From contig CALIBQ010000023.1 of the NCBI GenBank assembly GCA_938049385.1, positions 1 through 32,786 of the forward strand: DNA of 32,786 nucleotides, given 5' to 3'. Under the pieces are notes generated by a model. The model was given only the letters and a program-made list of their open reading frames with translations, did not search any database and had not been told where the DNA came from. Below are positions 1-8,763 of the stretch, in pieces. This stretch comes from an uncultured Anaerolineae bacterium. Lineage in GTDB: Bacteria > Chloroflexota > Anaerolineae > JACIWP01. The translations under genes and the position numbers were made by a program. How positions within the stretch are numbered: the first letter of the stretch is position 1; each line of letters opens with the position of its first letter.

Positions 1-338
1 TCCGGGTCAATGGGCTTGTGGATCCACTCGTCCACGGGGATAAACTCATCCGAGGGCAGTGAGACCTGCGCCCGTGCCCCGGTCAGCGATGTAACCATGA
101 TGACCGGAATATCCTTCAACTGCGGGTCCTGGGCCATCTCCCGGCTCACATCCAGCCCGTCCAGGATGTAGGCCATCATGATGTCCAGGAGCACCAGGTC
201 CGGTTTGTCCTTGCGCATCATTTCCAGGGCCTGCCGGCCGCTGGAGGCGACCGCAGTCTCATACCCCTTGGAACGCAAAATGCGCTGGCACAGCTTCACA
301 AAATCGGGATCATCATCTACGATCAGAACCTTGGCCAT
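1..338 (-). CDS. Response regulator receiver-domain protein (C-terminus cut by window edge)
   Basis: The visible 112 codons form a CheY-like receiver domain. There is an acidic pocket of three Asp at residues 8-10, a phosphoacceptor Asp52 in the context LVLLDIMM, a Thr84-Ser85 switch pair and the conserved Lys109-Pro110. The protein runs off the left edge, so an output domain cannot be excluded, although the receiver domain is almost finished at the edge. The start is supported by an AAGGGGGAG ribosome site just upstream (341-350). It lies 45 bp behind the cytochrome subunit of formate dehydrogenase on the same strand and is probably the last visible gene of that operon, which suggests two-component signalling linked to formate or redox metabolism. 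No kinase is seen in the window. Confidence 0.9.
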   Translation of the reverse strand, partial: MAKVLIVDDDPDFVKLCQRILRSKGYETAVASSGRQALEMMRKDKPDLVLLDIMMAYILDGLDVSREMAQDPQLKDIPVIMVTSLTGARAQVSLPSDEFIPVDEWIHKPIDP

Positions 339-383
339 ATCTCCCCCCTTCCTTTGCAGTCTGCTCACCAGCCCGCTCGAAGC

Positions 384-1109
384 CTAATGCCCACTACGAG
401 CCGCTTCGCGCTTCCTGGCCTCATAAATCTCCATCGCACGCTTGGGACCATAGTACCACTTGGCGTGGTGCTCCGCCGCATACTCCGCCGAGGTCACCCC
501 AAAGCGCATGCTCACCAAGGCCGCCCACATGAGCGGGTGGGCAACGGCCAGATACAGGTGCACCAGGAACATACAGACCGACGCGATCATCGCCAGGTCA
601 TGCAGCAGAACGGCCCAGCGGAATAGCTCCGGCGAGGCAATCCCCTTGCCAAACCACATCAGCAAACCAGTGATGCCAAAGATCACCCAAGCGATGATCA
701 TGACCAGGCCGTTCAGCTTCTCGCCGGCATTGAAGCGACCCTGGGGAGGCATGGCCTCGTGCCGGCCAAACAGGTAATACGCCGGCGCACCCCTCAGCCA
801 GCCGATGTCCTCCTTGCTGGGGAGAAACTCGCGAATGTTCATGATGAACCGGCGGGGCTGGAAAATGAAGTAGATGACGGGCAGGACACCAAAGATCACC
901 GCCGCAGCGCGATGCACCAGCCGGAAAAACTCGCCAGCCGCCCCCTGGGCAAGCGGCTGTAAGAACGGGAAGTACAGCACCATGCCGGTGATGGCCAGGG
1001 GCACAAAGCTGGCGGTATGCAGCCAGTGGCCTACCCGTTCCAGCAAAGTGTACTTGGGTATCCACTGAATGGTAATGGCTTCTGCTCTGCCTCTCAATTG
1101 GACGGTCAT
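384..1109 (-). CDS. fdnI: Formate dehydrogenase-N type gamma subunit, cytochrome b556
   Basis: A 241-residue integral membrane protein with four hydrophobic segments at about residues 33-50, 68-84, 133-153 and 168-190. His28, His66, His170 and His184 sit where the FdnI family holds its two b hemes. The motif HDLAMIASVCMFLVHLYLAV is typical of the family. Its known role is to accept electrons from the iron-sulfur subunit and reduce membrane quinone. The start codon overlaps the stop of the iron-sulfur subunit (ATGA) and is preceded by GGAGGAGGT, so the two are translationally coupled. The length is usual for the family (about 215-240). The subunit order matches formate dehydrogenase-N/O operons, which makes the assignment firm. 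Confidence 0.95.
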   Translation of the reverse strand: MTVQLRGRAEAITIQWIPKYTLLERVGHWLHTASFVPLAITGMVLYFPFLQPLAQGAAGEFFRLVHRAAAVIFGVLPVIYFIFQPRRFIMNIREFLPSKEDIGWLRGAPAYYLFGRHEAMPPQGRFNAGEKLNGLVMIIAWVIFGITGLLMWFGKGIASPELFRWAVLLHDLAMIASVCMFLVHLYLAVAHPLMWAALVSMRFGVTSAEYAAEHHAKWYYGPKRAMEIYEARKREAARSGH

Positions 1110-1906
1110 CGTACCTCCTCCATGCGGATGTTTCGACGGGTGATCAGGAAGGCTCCTAGGATGCCCACGATGGTAGCGCCGAAGGCCACACTGCCCAGCG
1201 GCTGGACGATCTTCTGCCAGAAGCTGGCCAGCGCCGGATACTGCGGATTGGCCGGCAGGCCGTAGGCCTCGGGCGGGGCCACCAGGACATAGAGCCGGCC
1301 CAGGCCGCCCACCTCATTTAAGCCATATAGATTGGCTTGCGTGAAACCCCGCGCTTTCAGCGCCTCCACCCGTGCCAGGCCTTTGGCGACCATTTCCTCG
1401 CGATCCCCAAAATCCAACGCCTTGGCAGGACAGGTTTTCACGCATGCCGGCAGGAGGCCGTTGGTCACCCGGTCCTGGCAGAAGGTACATTTGGACGATT
1501 TCCCTTGCCCCGTGAGGACATCGGTTTCCAGCCTGGGGATGTGGAAGGGGCAGAACTGAGTGCAGTACCCACAGCCGTTGCACAGCTCCGGCTCAAGAGT
1601 TACCAAGCCGTTGGACTGCTGTTTCAGGGCACCGGTCGGGCAAACCGCCACACAGGCCGGGTTCCCGCAGTGCATACAGCCTTCTTTCAGGAACAGCCAG
1701 TGGAAGCCGTCCGGTCCCTCATACTCGGTAAACTTGATGCGCGTCCATGTCTGCGGCGAGAGATCGGGGGGGTTTTCATAGGAGCCCCAGTTGCGGGTCC
1801 GAGAATACAGCCATCCCTCCCGGTCGTTCCACTGTTTGCAGGCCACCTGGCACCCGCGGCATGCGGTGCACTGTGATTCGTCAATGAGCATCGCTAGTCT
1901 GGCCAT
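1106..1906 (-). CDS. fdnH: Formate dehydrogenase-N type beta subunit, four [4Fe-4S] clusters
   Basis: A 266-residue ferredoxin-like electron-transfer subunit. Four cysteine groups are visible: C13-x2-C16-x2-C19-x3-C23 near the N-terminus, EGCMHCGNPACVAVCP, CNGCGYCTQFCPFH, and the split group CTFC...CVKTCP. Together they provide ligands for four [4Fe-4S] clusters, as in FdnH/FdxH. A single hydrophobic segment near residues 236-257 (GATIVGILGAFLI) would anchor the C-terminus in the membrane, again as in FdnH. The start follows a GGGGGTGAG ribosome site. The gene lies 10 bp behind the catalytic subunit and overlaps the cytochrome gene by 4 bp. Its role is to pass electrons from the molybdenum or tungsten subunit to the cytochrome b subunit. 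Confidence 0.95.
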   Translation of the reverse strand: MARLAMLIDESQCTACRGCQVACKQWNDREGWLYSRTRNWGSYENPPDLSPQTWTRIKFTEYEGPDGFHWLFLKEGCMHCGNPACVAVCPTGALKQQSNGLVTLEPELCNGCGYCTQFCPFHIPRLETDVLTGQGKSSKCTFCQDRVTNGLLPACVKTCPAKALDFGDREEMVAKGLARVEALKARGFTQANLYGLNEVGGLGRLYVLVAPPEAYGLPANPQYPALASFWQKIVQPLGSVAFGATIVGILGAFLITRRNIRMEEVR

Positions 1907-1916
1907 GTCTCACCCC

Positions 1917-4900
1917 CTATGCCTTCACCACATCCACCAGGAAGGCCTTGTACTCGGGTATCTCCGTATTCGCATCACCCACATGTGGGGTCAGGAAGTT
2001 CGCCGTCCCCTGCACAAGGTCCGTCGCGCCCACATCGTATGGCAGGCCTTTCCAGCCCCAATGCCACGGCATGCCCACCACGTGGAGGGTCTTGCCGTTG
2101 ACCTGGAGCGGTTTGATGCGGGCGGTGACAATGGCAATCGCCTCGATTTCGCCGCGGGCGGAACGCACCTTGACCTTGTCGCCGTTCTTGATGCCCTTCT
2201 CCGCCGCCAGCTCCTGGCTCATCTCGATGAACATCTCCGGCTGGGTTTCCACCAGCCAGTCGAGCCAGCGGGACATGCCGCCGGCCTGCCAGTGCTCCAC
2301 CACGCGATAGGTCGTGGCAATGAGCGGGAACTGCTCCGGCGTGCCCCAGTTGTCGCCGATATCCTTCCCTTCGTCCGTCTTCCAAACCTTGACGACCGGG
2401 TTGATCTGCTGGCTGGAGAAGACGTTCTTGACCGGGGATTCCACCGGCTCATAATGCTCGGGCAGAGGTCCTTCGTTCATCGCGGCGAACAGTCCGCCCT
2501 TGCCATCGGTGCGCATGATGAAGGGGTCCTTGCCGCCGGGGTCGGTAGGAGCTTTGGTAACGACAAAATCCGGCACGTCGTAGCCCACCCACTTCTTCTG
2601 GGCCTCGTCCCACCAGATGAGCTTCTTGTCCTCCGACCAAGGCTTGCCGTCGGGGTCGGCGGAACAGCGGTTGTAAATGATGCGGCGGTTGAGCGGCCAG
2701 GCCCATCCCCAATAGGGATACTGGCCGTAGCCGCCGGGGTCGTAGACGGAGTTGCGCCGCTTGGCCGCCGGCAGCATGTTGCCGAAGCCATCCGGCTGGA
2801 GGGAGAAGTAGCCGGCGTAAATCCAGGCGCCGCTGGCAGTAGTGCCGTCCGCCTGCAGGACGCCAAAGGTGGAAAGCGTGGTCCCCTTGGCGACCAGTAC
2901 TTTGCCCTCTGCATCCTTGACGTCGTCCACGGCGAAGCCGTTGATCTCTCGCGCCACCTTCTCGATATCCAGTTCATCCCCGTAATCCCAGGCCAGGTGC
3001 AGGATGGGATCGGGGAAGGGACCGGGGTCAGCGGCGTACAGCTCTTTCAGCTTGCGGACAATGAGGTTAATGATCTGGTGGTCCGGCTTCGCCTCGCCGG
3101 GCGCCTGCGCCACCTTGTCGCGCCACTGGATGAGGCGGCCGCTGGTGACGATACTGCCGGCCTTCTCCATGGCGTCGGCGGCCGGGAGGACAAAGACCTC
3201 GGTCTGGATACCGGCGGGGTTCTCGCCCGGGGCACGCCAGAAGGAGGTGGTCTCCGTGTCGAAGATTTCCTGCACCACCATCCAATCCAGCTTCTTCAGG
3301 GCCTCGCGTTCGAAGCGGGCATTGGGGCCGCCGACAGCCGGATTCTGGCCCATGATCCAAAGGCCCTTGATTGTGCCGGCGTACATGGCCTCGAAGAGCG
3401 AGATCCAGTAGTGATTGGCCGGATTGTCCGGCTTGGGGATATAGTCATAGGCGAAGTCGTTCTCTTTGGTGGCGTGTTCACCCCACCACGCCTTGAGCAG
3501 GCTGATAAGGAATTTCGGTCCGTTGGTCCAGTAGCCGCCCGACCAGGGGCCGCCCGGCTTGGTTTTGTTCTCGATGTAGGTCTGGAGGTTTTTATCCGCC
3601 GGCGTGGGAATCGGCAGGTACCCGGGCAACAGGTGGGCCAGCACGCCCATATCCGTGGAGCCCTGGACGTTGGACTCGCCGCGCAGGGCGTTGACGCCGC
3701 CGCCGGGCCGGCCGATATTGCCCAGCAGAAGCTGGACGATGGCCAGCGCCCGCACGTTCTGCGAGCCGACCGTGTGCTGGGTCTGTCCCATGGCGTACAG
3801 GATAGTGCCAGTCTTGTCCGGCTTGCCCGATTCCGCGTACGTCTTGTAGACCTTCTCCAGCAAATCCTTGGGGATACCGGTCACCTGCGAGACAGTGTCC
3901 AGATCATAGCGGGCATAATGCCGCTTCATAATCTGGAAGACGCACCGGGGGTCCTGGAGCGTCTCATCCCGCAGTGGCTTTCCATCCGCGTCGGTCTGGT
4001 AGGTCCAGGTGGAGCGATCGTAGCTCCGCTTCTCCGGGTTATACCCTGAGAAGAGACCATCCAGCTCGTCCGGGCCTTTATAGTCGGGATGGATCAGGGT
4101 AGCGGCGTTGGTGTAGTGGACAACATACTCCTTATGGTAGAGTTCATTGTCGAGGATGTACTTGATCATCCCGCCGAAAAAGGCGATGTCTGTGCCCGGG
4201 CGGATAGGCGCATAGATATCGGCCTGGGAGGCGGTGCGTGTGAAGCGGGGGTCGACCACGATGAGTTTGGCGCCCCGCTTGTTCTGCGCCTCGTGGATCC
4301 AGGTCATAGAGGCAGGATGGTTCTCCGCGCAGTTGGAGCCGATGACCAGGATGTAATCGGAGTTCTTGATGTCCACCCAGTGATTGGTCATCGCTCCGCG
4401 ACCATACGTGGGGCCGAGACCGGCCACCGTTGAGGAGTGTCATATACGGGCCTGGTGTTCAAGGTAGATAATGCCGAGGGAGCGCGCTGCTTTGGCCGCG
4501 AGGTAGCATTCCTCGCTGTTATTGGCCGCGCCGCCCAGGAAGGCGATGGCCGGCGTGCGGTTCACCGGGATGCCGTCAGCATTGGTGCGCTCAAAGTGCG
4601 CATCGCGCGTCGCTTTGATGCGCTTGGCGACTTCCGTGATAGCCCAATCCCACTCGACCTCCTCAAAGCGGTCAGAGCCAGGTGCACGGTACAAGGGCTT
4701 CTTCAGGCGCAGTGGACTTTGAGAAAGCTGGCGCACAGCGACGGACTTGGGGTCCAGGGCGCCGCGGTTGGTGATGTTGTCTGGGTCGCCCTCCGAGTTG
4801 ATGATGTGCCCATCCGGTCCCGTTGCGATAATCAGTCCGCATCCACAGGAGCAGTAGGGGCAGATGGTGACCGCCTCCTTGACCTTCTTGTGGAGCGGGA

Positions 4901-5003
4901 AGACAGGGCCCTCCACAGTGGCCCACGCCTGACCGGCTGGTAGCAAAAGGCTCCCGCCGGCACAAGCTGTTACCTTGAAAAATTGTCTGCGGCTTAGTGG
5001 CAT
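1917..5003 (-). CDS. fdnG: Formate dehydrogenase-N type alpha subunit, selenoprotein (in-frame UGA read as Sec188)
   Basis: The catalytic bis-molybdopterin guanine dinucleotide subunit, 1028 residues if UGA at 4440-4442 is read as selenocysteine; E. coli FdnG has 1015. The N-terminus carries a Tat signal (SRRQFFK), predicting export. A cluster motif follows (C48, C51, C53, C55), then QARI-Sec-HSSTV, which aligns with QARV-Sec-HGPTV of E. coli FdnG, then PTYGRGAMTNHWVDIKN. The C-terminal dinucleotide-binding domain ends GDANTEIPEYKAFLVDVVKA, again like FdnG. Reading frame and homology continue across the UGA with no indel, so this is one gene and not two. The start has an AGGAGG site. An oddity is Asp84 (NRGALDPKS) where E. 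coli FdnG has the fourth cluster cysteine (NRGALCPKG). Confidence 0.96.
4410..4442 (-). promoter_or_regulatory. Selenocysteine UGA codon with bacterial SECIS-like hairpin
   Basis: The UGA is at 4440-4442 on the minus strand. Beginning 12 nt after it, the transcript can fold as GGUGGCC, then a GGUCUC loop region, then GGCCCC. The apical GGUCU (4417-4421) is the same motif that SelB recognises in the E. coli fdhF and fdnG SECIS elements, and the spacing from UGA is similar. The hairpin lies inside the coding sequence, as usual in bacteria. I judged the fold by eye, not by energy calculation. Confidence 0.85.
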
Positions 5004-5103
5004 CGTCTCTTCCTCCTGTTGCCAAGATTCTTTGCTGTACCAAAGTCAACCGCTGTCCAACCTCCGAATCTCGTGCGCGCGTTCCTCCCTCCTTTTCGCG
5101 AAA

Positions 5104-5928
5104 TCACATCCCAGTGTACCCTGCCTCATGGGCGGCGATGTCCATCGCCAGGGTCAGCACGCGTTCGACCGGCAGTAAACGCTCGCCCAGGACTTCGCGC
5201 ATATCCAGGGTCTTCAAATAGCGATGACAGTGATCACAGAGGTAGAGACGATAGACGTTATCTTCTGAAGGGGCATATTGATATTGTTCAGGGTCTTCAC
5301 AGCCGCAAAATGGACAAGAGGTTCGACGATACGGCCATTCGAAATCACATCGAGAGCACAACAGCCAGCGCGCCCCATGCGGTTTGCGTAATACAGCGAA
5401 ATCTGGCTCTCCCCCACACACAGGACAGTAAGGCTGATACCAGCGCTCCAGGTCAATCCAAGGAGCAACAGCCTGCGCAAGCCGGCGCAGGAACGGCCGG
5501 CAGGTCTGATTCATGAGAAACTGGAACAGAGAGGGGTCCAAGCCGGCCGGCTGGCTCAGCAGTTCTAATTCGCCCCGCAGATAATACAGCGCCGCCTGTG
5601 CTAAACGCCCATCATCGTCCGCCGCCCAGCGGTTGATGGATTCCACGGCAGTATGGAGTTCCGCGTGGTACTGCGCAGTGATGGAACAAACTCTCTGCCA
5701 TGATTGCTGGAGAAGCGGCGGGTCAAGATGGACAGCTTCCGGGGGTACAGCCGGCACACGGCGGGATAGTCGTTCTTGCACACTTTCTTTCGACGGCGGG
5801 AAGATGATAACGGCAGGCTCCAGCGCGACCTGAGCAGAGAGCAGTTCTGCATAAAAGGCGTTCCACACTCCTATTCCCGCCTGTTCCGCGGCCCGCCGGC
5901 GGAGTTCCCCCACAAGTTCCTGACCCAT
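5104..5928 (-). CDS. fdhE: Formate dehydrogenase accessory protein FdhE
   Basis: A 274-residue cytoplasmic protein with the C-terminal zinc/iron-binding region typical of FdhE. Four CxxC pairs are visible: CPVCGGEP, CSRCDFEW, CPFCGCED and CDHCHRYL. FdhE is known to act in maturation of exported formate dehydrogenases before Tat export. The reading frame is open to 6000, but the promoter's predicted start of transcription is near 5998 and the codon at 5928 (MGQELVGEL) has a GAGGTAATC ribosome site, so 5928 is chosen. It is the first gene of the operon, 100 bp ahead of the catalytic subunit; in E. coli fdhE follows the structural genes. Confidence 0.93.
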   Translation of the reverse strand: MGQELVGELRRRAAEQAGIGVWNAFYAELLSAQVALEPAVIIFPPSKESVQERLSRRVPAVPPEAVHLDPPLLQQSWQRVCSITAQYHAELHTAVESINRWAADDDGRLAQAALYYLRGELELLSQPAGLDPSLFQFLMNQTCRPFLRRLAQAVAPWIDLERWYQPYCPVCGGEPDFAVLRKPHGARWLLCSRCDFEWPYRRTSCPFCGCEDPEQYQYAPSEDNVYRLYLCDHCHRYLKTLDMREVLGERLLPVERVLTLAMDIAAHEAGYTGM

Positions 5929-6004
5929 GATTACCTCGAGGACAAGAATGACATAAAGGGATGCTGTTTGGTTGAAATTAAGATCCTTTTCTCTGCGCAC
6001 TCAT

Positions 6005-6033
6005 ATTATACCATACAGGCATGTCCCTGTCAA
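6005..6033 (-). promoter_or_regulatory. Consensus sigma-70 type promoter of the formate dehydrogenase operon
   Basis: On the minus strand a perfect TTGACA (6028-6033) and a perfect TATAAT (6005-6010) are separated by exactly 17 bp. Transcription would start near 5998 and give a leader of about 70 nt before fdhE. An inverted repeat ACAGG-N6-CCTGT (6015-6030) lies in the spacer and touches the -35 box, so it could be a repressor operator. That last point is inference. Confidence 0.85.
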
Positions 6034-6171
6034 ATGATTGCTAACATTAGTGTTTTTTCACACAAATTTAAATGGATATGTATCGGTTTTTTACCGCTCC
6101 CCAACCCTGCATAGAAGGGTTGTCTGACGCTGAAGTCCTCTCACGGGTCAAAAGAACCGGCCGTCCGAGCG

Positions 6172-6322
6172 CGGCCTGGCGGCTGAAGCCGCGGTAACAA
6201 CGGCCGAGCCTGCCTACGCAGGCTTGGCGAAGTCGGTGCAGGCCGACTTCGCCAAGCCCAGCCGCAGTTTCAACTGCCAGGCGATGAGCCAATACCCGCA
6301 AATGACCTTTTCAGTACCCTCT
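6172..6322. repeat. Dispersed palindrome-rich repeat, copy 1
   Basis: About 150 bp similar (by eye near 80 percent) to the repeat at 23251-23394 and in the same orientation. A 36-bp block is identical in both (6259-6294 and 23339-23374). It contains two adjacent hairpins, one with arms GCCTG/CAGGC and one with arms GAAGTCGG/CCGACTTC with mismatches. The right end (TTTTCAGTACCCTC) matches the terminal inverted repeat of copy 2, but a left terminal repeat is not evident, so this copy may be decayed or truncated. The rest of the gap, 6034-6171 and 6323-6496, holds no gene that I can support. Confidence 0.75.
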
Positions 6323-6496
6323 GTAAGAGCTGCAGGAGGCCGGGCAATGGTCATCTTGCCACTCCAAGACCTCTGTACATTGCGCTTAGAGGAACAATAG
6401 ACTTACGCCTTGGGAAATTTATTCGCTGAAATTGTTCATTGAGTAAAATACTCGGTCATTTTTAGCCCCCCTTTCTCACTCAGCACGTGCGGAAGT

Positions 6497-6700
6497 TCAC
6501 CAGACCACCAGCAACAGCGGCGCGTTTCCGCCGGCTTCATCCAACCACACCGCAGTCCGCCGGCCCACCACCAGCTCCGCCGGTGGTATCCCTCGGCTGA
6601 TGACCACATCCCGCAAATACGCCGGCCGGCTGTCCGCCAGCGCCACGCTGGCCGTGTAGGCGCTCAGGTTCACTGCCGCCAGTATCCCCCACACCATCAT
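6497..6700 (-). CDS. Small hypothetical protein, last gene of the phage-like cluster
   Basis: A 67-residue protein starting MMVWGILAAVNLSAYTASVALA and ending PLLLVVW. The N-terminus is mildly hydrophobic and could be a membrane segment; the rest contains a short VVGRRTAVWLDEAGG stretch. I do not recognise the family. The start is well supported: the ATG at 6700 overlaps the stop of the upstream 687-residue gene (ATGA) and has a GGGAGGT ribosome site. It is therefore coupled to that tail-like gene and probably belongs to the same structural set. Reading further upstream in this frame would only overlap the tail-like gene. Confidence 0.7.
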   Translation of the reverse strand: MMVWGILAAVNLSAYTASVALADSRPAYLRDVVISRGIPPAELVVGRRTAVWLDEAGGNAPLLLVVW

Positions 6701-8760
6701 GCCCCACCTCCCGTACCGCTTTCCGGCAGTGCTACCACCGTCAGCCGCTGTTCGTACAATCCCTGCCGGCGCGCATCGTAGCGCTCCCGCACCCCCATCA
6801 CCCGCACATCGCACCGACTGCCATCCCAGCGCGTCCAGCGCAGAATATCCCACAGCTCCACGCCCCACAGCGGCCGCAGGCACAGCCATCCCGTCGGCCC
6901 TTCCAGGCCGGCGTGTCGGAGCATACCTTCCGCCGCTTTTTCCGCTTGTTGGAAGGAAAGAAGCGCCGCATCGGGCCAGATTCGCCGGCGCGTCCCCACA
7001 TCCCGGATGGCATCCAGGTCCAGCGCCCGCCCGTATACCCCCTCGCTGCAGGCCTCATAAAGGTTGGCCGGCGCCGCACCCCGCACCAACACGCCCTCCA
7101 GCACCGGCGGCTCGCCTTGCCCGCCGATAGGAAAAGGCGTCTGCAGTACCCCAGGATCGCGGAACAACACCGTGCCGTAACCGTCGAAGCGCAGGAGGTC
7201 CGGCAGATTCGCCATCAGCCGGCGCAGGGCGGTCGCCCCATCCTGGCCGGCCGGCACGACGAAGCGCGGCTTGCACGTGTTCATCAGGTCGGAGCCGACG
7301 CCGTCCGCCGCAAAGTCCAGCCCCACCAGCGCCAGCAGGTCCGCCCCGATGCTGGCCGTGGTGCGCGTGCCGTCCCAAGAGAAGAGCCGGCCGGCGCGCC
7401 ATCCCCGCAAGACCTCCCACCAACCCTCTGCCCGCACGACCAGCCGGCTCGTGCCCTGGTACTCGCGCCATTCCAACGCCGTGACGACGCCGGCCGGCAG
7501 GTCCGCGTACTGCGGCCCGCCGGCTGTCCACGCGCCGCGTGCCAGCCGCAGTTCCGCCCCCGGCCGCAGGAAGGCATACGGGGAACCGTACTGACCTGCG
7601 CGCGACAATGCCCCATCCCGGTTGTCCAGCACCACGACCAACCCACCGCCGGCCGGCAGTTCGCGATACTCATACGCCACCACCCGCTCGCCCAGCTCCA
7701 GCGGTTCTGTCTGGAGCGCCGCGCACCAGGCCCGATCATGTCCGATGAGATACAGCCGGCCCACCGAGGCATCCCAGCACAGGCGCAGGGCCACATCCGC
7801 CGCCGGCGCATAATCCGCTGGCTCCGCCTCTGTCCAACGCGCTGACCCCAGGGAAGCCGCCGGCAGAAGCGTCCGCAGGCAGGCCCGGCGGTAGGCATTG
7901 GTCCCGTCCCAGCGCTCCAGGTAGCTCAGCCGCACGGCGTCGCCGGCGCACCAGGCCGGCGCGGTGAACTGAAACTGAGTCGTGTCGGAAATTTCCAGCT
8001 CCGTCAGCGCGGCCCAAATGCCGGCGGGATATTCCCAACCGTCCCCGTACGCCAGCATCCACAGCCGCGGCAGGTAGGGCGAACTGCCGTCGCGGCCGGC
8101 GGCGACCAGCCAGAAATCGCCCTGCCAGAGCGCATCCAGGCCGCTAAAGGAATAGCGCGGCGTGCAGCTCCAGACGGACGGCGCGCCCCAGTAACCGTTG
8201 GCGTACCGCACCACCTTCAGTACATCGTCAGCGCCGGCGCCGCCGGCATCCAGCGCGTAGAACAGATACAGCTCGTACGGGGATTGGCCGCGAAAGACGC
8301 CGGCCAGCGCGGTGATACTGCTCCCCGTCGGCTCCGAAAGGATTTGCGCCGGCGTGCTCCAGGTCATCCCGCCGTCGGTCGAGCGTGCCCAGCGGATGTT
8401 GCGGTGAATGGTGCCGACCCATAGGATATGCACTTCATCACTTGTCGGATGGGCAATGACCGCCGGCGCCACATCATCGGCCGTCGCCAGCACCTGCCAG
8501 GGGCACCATTCGTCCGGGTCGTCCGGGTGGGGTATGTGGGCGACCTGCAGATAACCGTTCTCGTCCACTCGCGCCCGCACCAGTGCGCCGTCCGCGCACA
8601 AGCCGGCGTCATGCCCGTGTGCCGATTCACTGCCGGCGTACAGTTGCCGCCAGGCCGGCCGCCAAATGCCGAACCGCCGGCCCCAGACCTCTACCCGCAC
8701 CGCCGGCCGCAATTGCGGCCTTCCCTGCACCGCCAGCAGGGCTTCGGGAATCGTGCGCAT
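6697..8760 (-). CDS. Large phage tail/adhesin-like protein: Asp-box propeller-like half plus tail-hub-like half
   Basis: A 687-residue protein. The N-terminal half looks like a beta-propeller of sialidase/BNR type: a canonical Asp box, RSTDGGMTW (S-x-D-x-G-x-T-W, residues 126-134), sits among repeated tryptophan- and glycine-rich strands. The C-terminal half resembles phage tail or baseplate hub proteins: VVVLDNRDGALSRAG followed by FLRPGAELRLARG is a pattern seen in such minor tail proteins. The start follows a GGGAGGT site that overlaps the end of the connector gene, 3 bp away. It would be the only surface appendage or receptor-binding candidate in the cluster. Function is inferred from fold-like motifs; no catalytic residues of a sialidase are evident. 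Confidence 0.65.
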   Translation of the reverse strand: MRTIPEALLAVQGRPQLRPAVRVEVWGRRFGIWRPAWRQLYAGSESAHGHDAGLCADGALVRARVDENGYLQVAHIPHPDDPDEWCPWQVLATADDVAPAVIAHPTSDEVHILWVGTIHRNIRWARSTDGGMTWSTPAQILSEPTGSSITALAGVFRGQSPYELYLFYALDAGGAGADDVLKVVRYANGYWGAPSVWSCTPRYSFSGLDALWQGDFWLVAAGRDGSSPYLPRLWMLAYGDGWEYPAGIWAALTELEISDTTQFQFTAPAWCAGDAVRLSYLERWDGTNAYRRACLRTLLPAASLGSARWTEAEPADYAPAADVALRLCWDASVGRLYLIGHDRAWCAALQTEPLELGERVVAYEYRELPAGGGLVVVLDNRDGALSRAGQYGSPYAFLRPGAELRLARGAWTAGGPQYADLPAGVVTALEWREYQGTSRLVVRAEGWWEVLRGWRAGRLFSWDGTRTTASIGADLLALVGLDFAADGVGSDLMNTCKPRFVVPAGQDGATALRRLMANLPDLLRFDGYGTVLFRDPGVLQTPFPIGGQGEPPVLEGVLVRGAAPANLYEACSEGVYGRALDLDAIRDVGTRRRIWPDAALLSFQQAEKAAEGMLRHAGLEGPTGWLCLRPLWGVELWDILRWTRWDGSRCDVRVMGVRERYDARRQGLYEQRLTVVALPESGTGGGA

Positions 8761-8763
8761 GCG

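Noticed and set aside
1791-4049. Long plus-strand open frame (752 codons)
   Set aside because: It lies opposite the formate dehydrogenase genes, has no ribosome site or recognisable domain, and arises from GC-rich codon bias on the coding strand.
4440-5003. A separate 187-residue gene ahead of formate dehydrogenase, or a frameshifted pseudogene
   Set aside because: The frame and homology continue through the UGA with no indel, and the codon lies at the known Sec position with a SECIS-like hairpin.
5929-6000. Upstream ATG at 6000 as the fdhE start
   Set aside because: It lies at the predicted transcription start, five bases from the -10 box, and lacks a ribosome site, unlike the ATG at 5928.
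6172-6322. CRISPR array
   Set aside because: The repeats are hairpins within one dispersed element, with no regular repeat-spacer pattern and no cas genes.
6323-6496. A 7-codon frame (MTEYFTQ) after a G-rich ribosome-like site downstream of the phage-like cluster
   Set aside because: Too short to support; no other evidence of coding.
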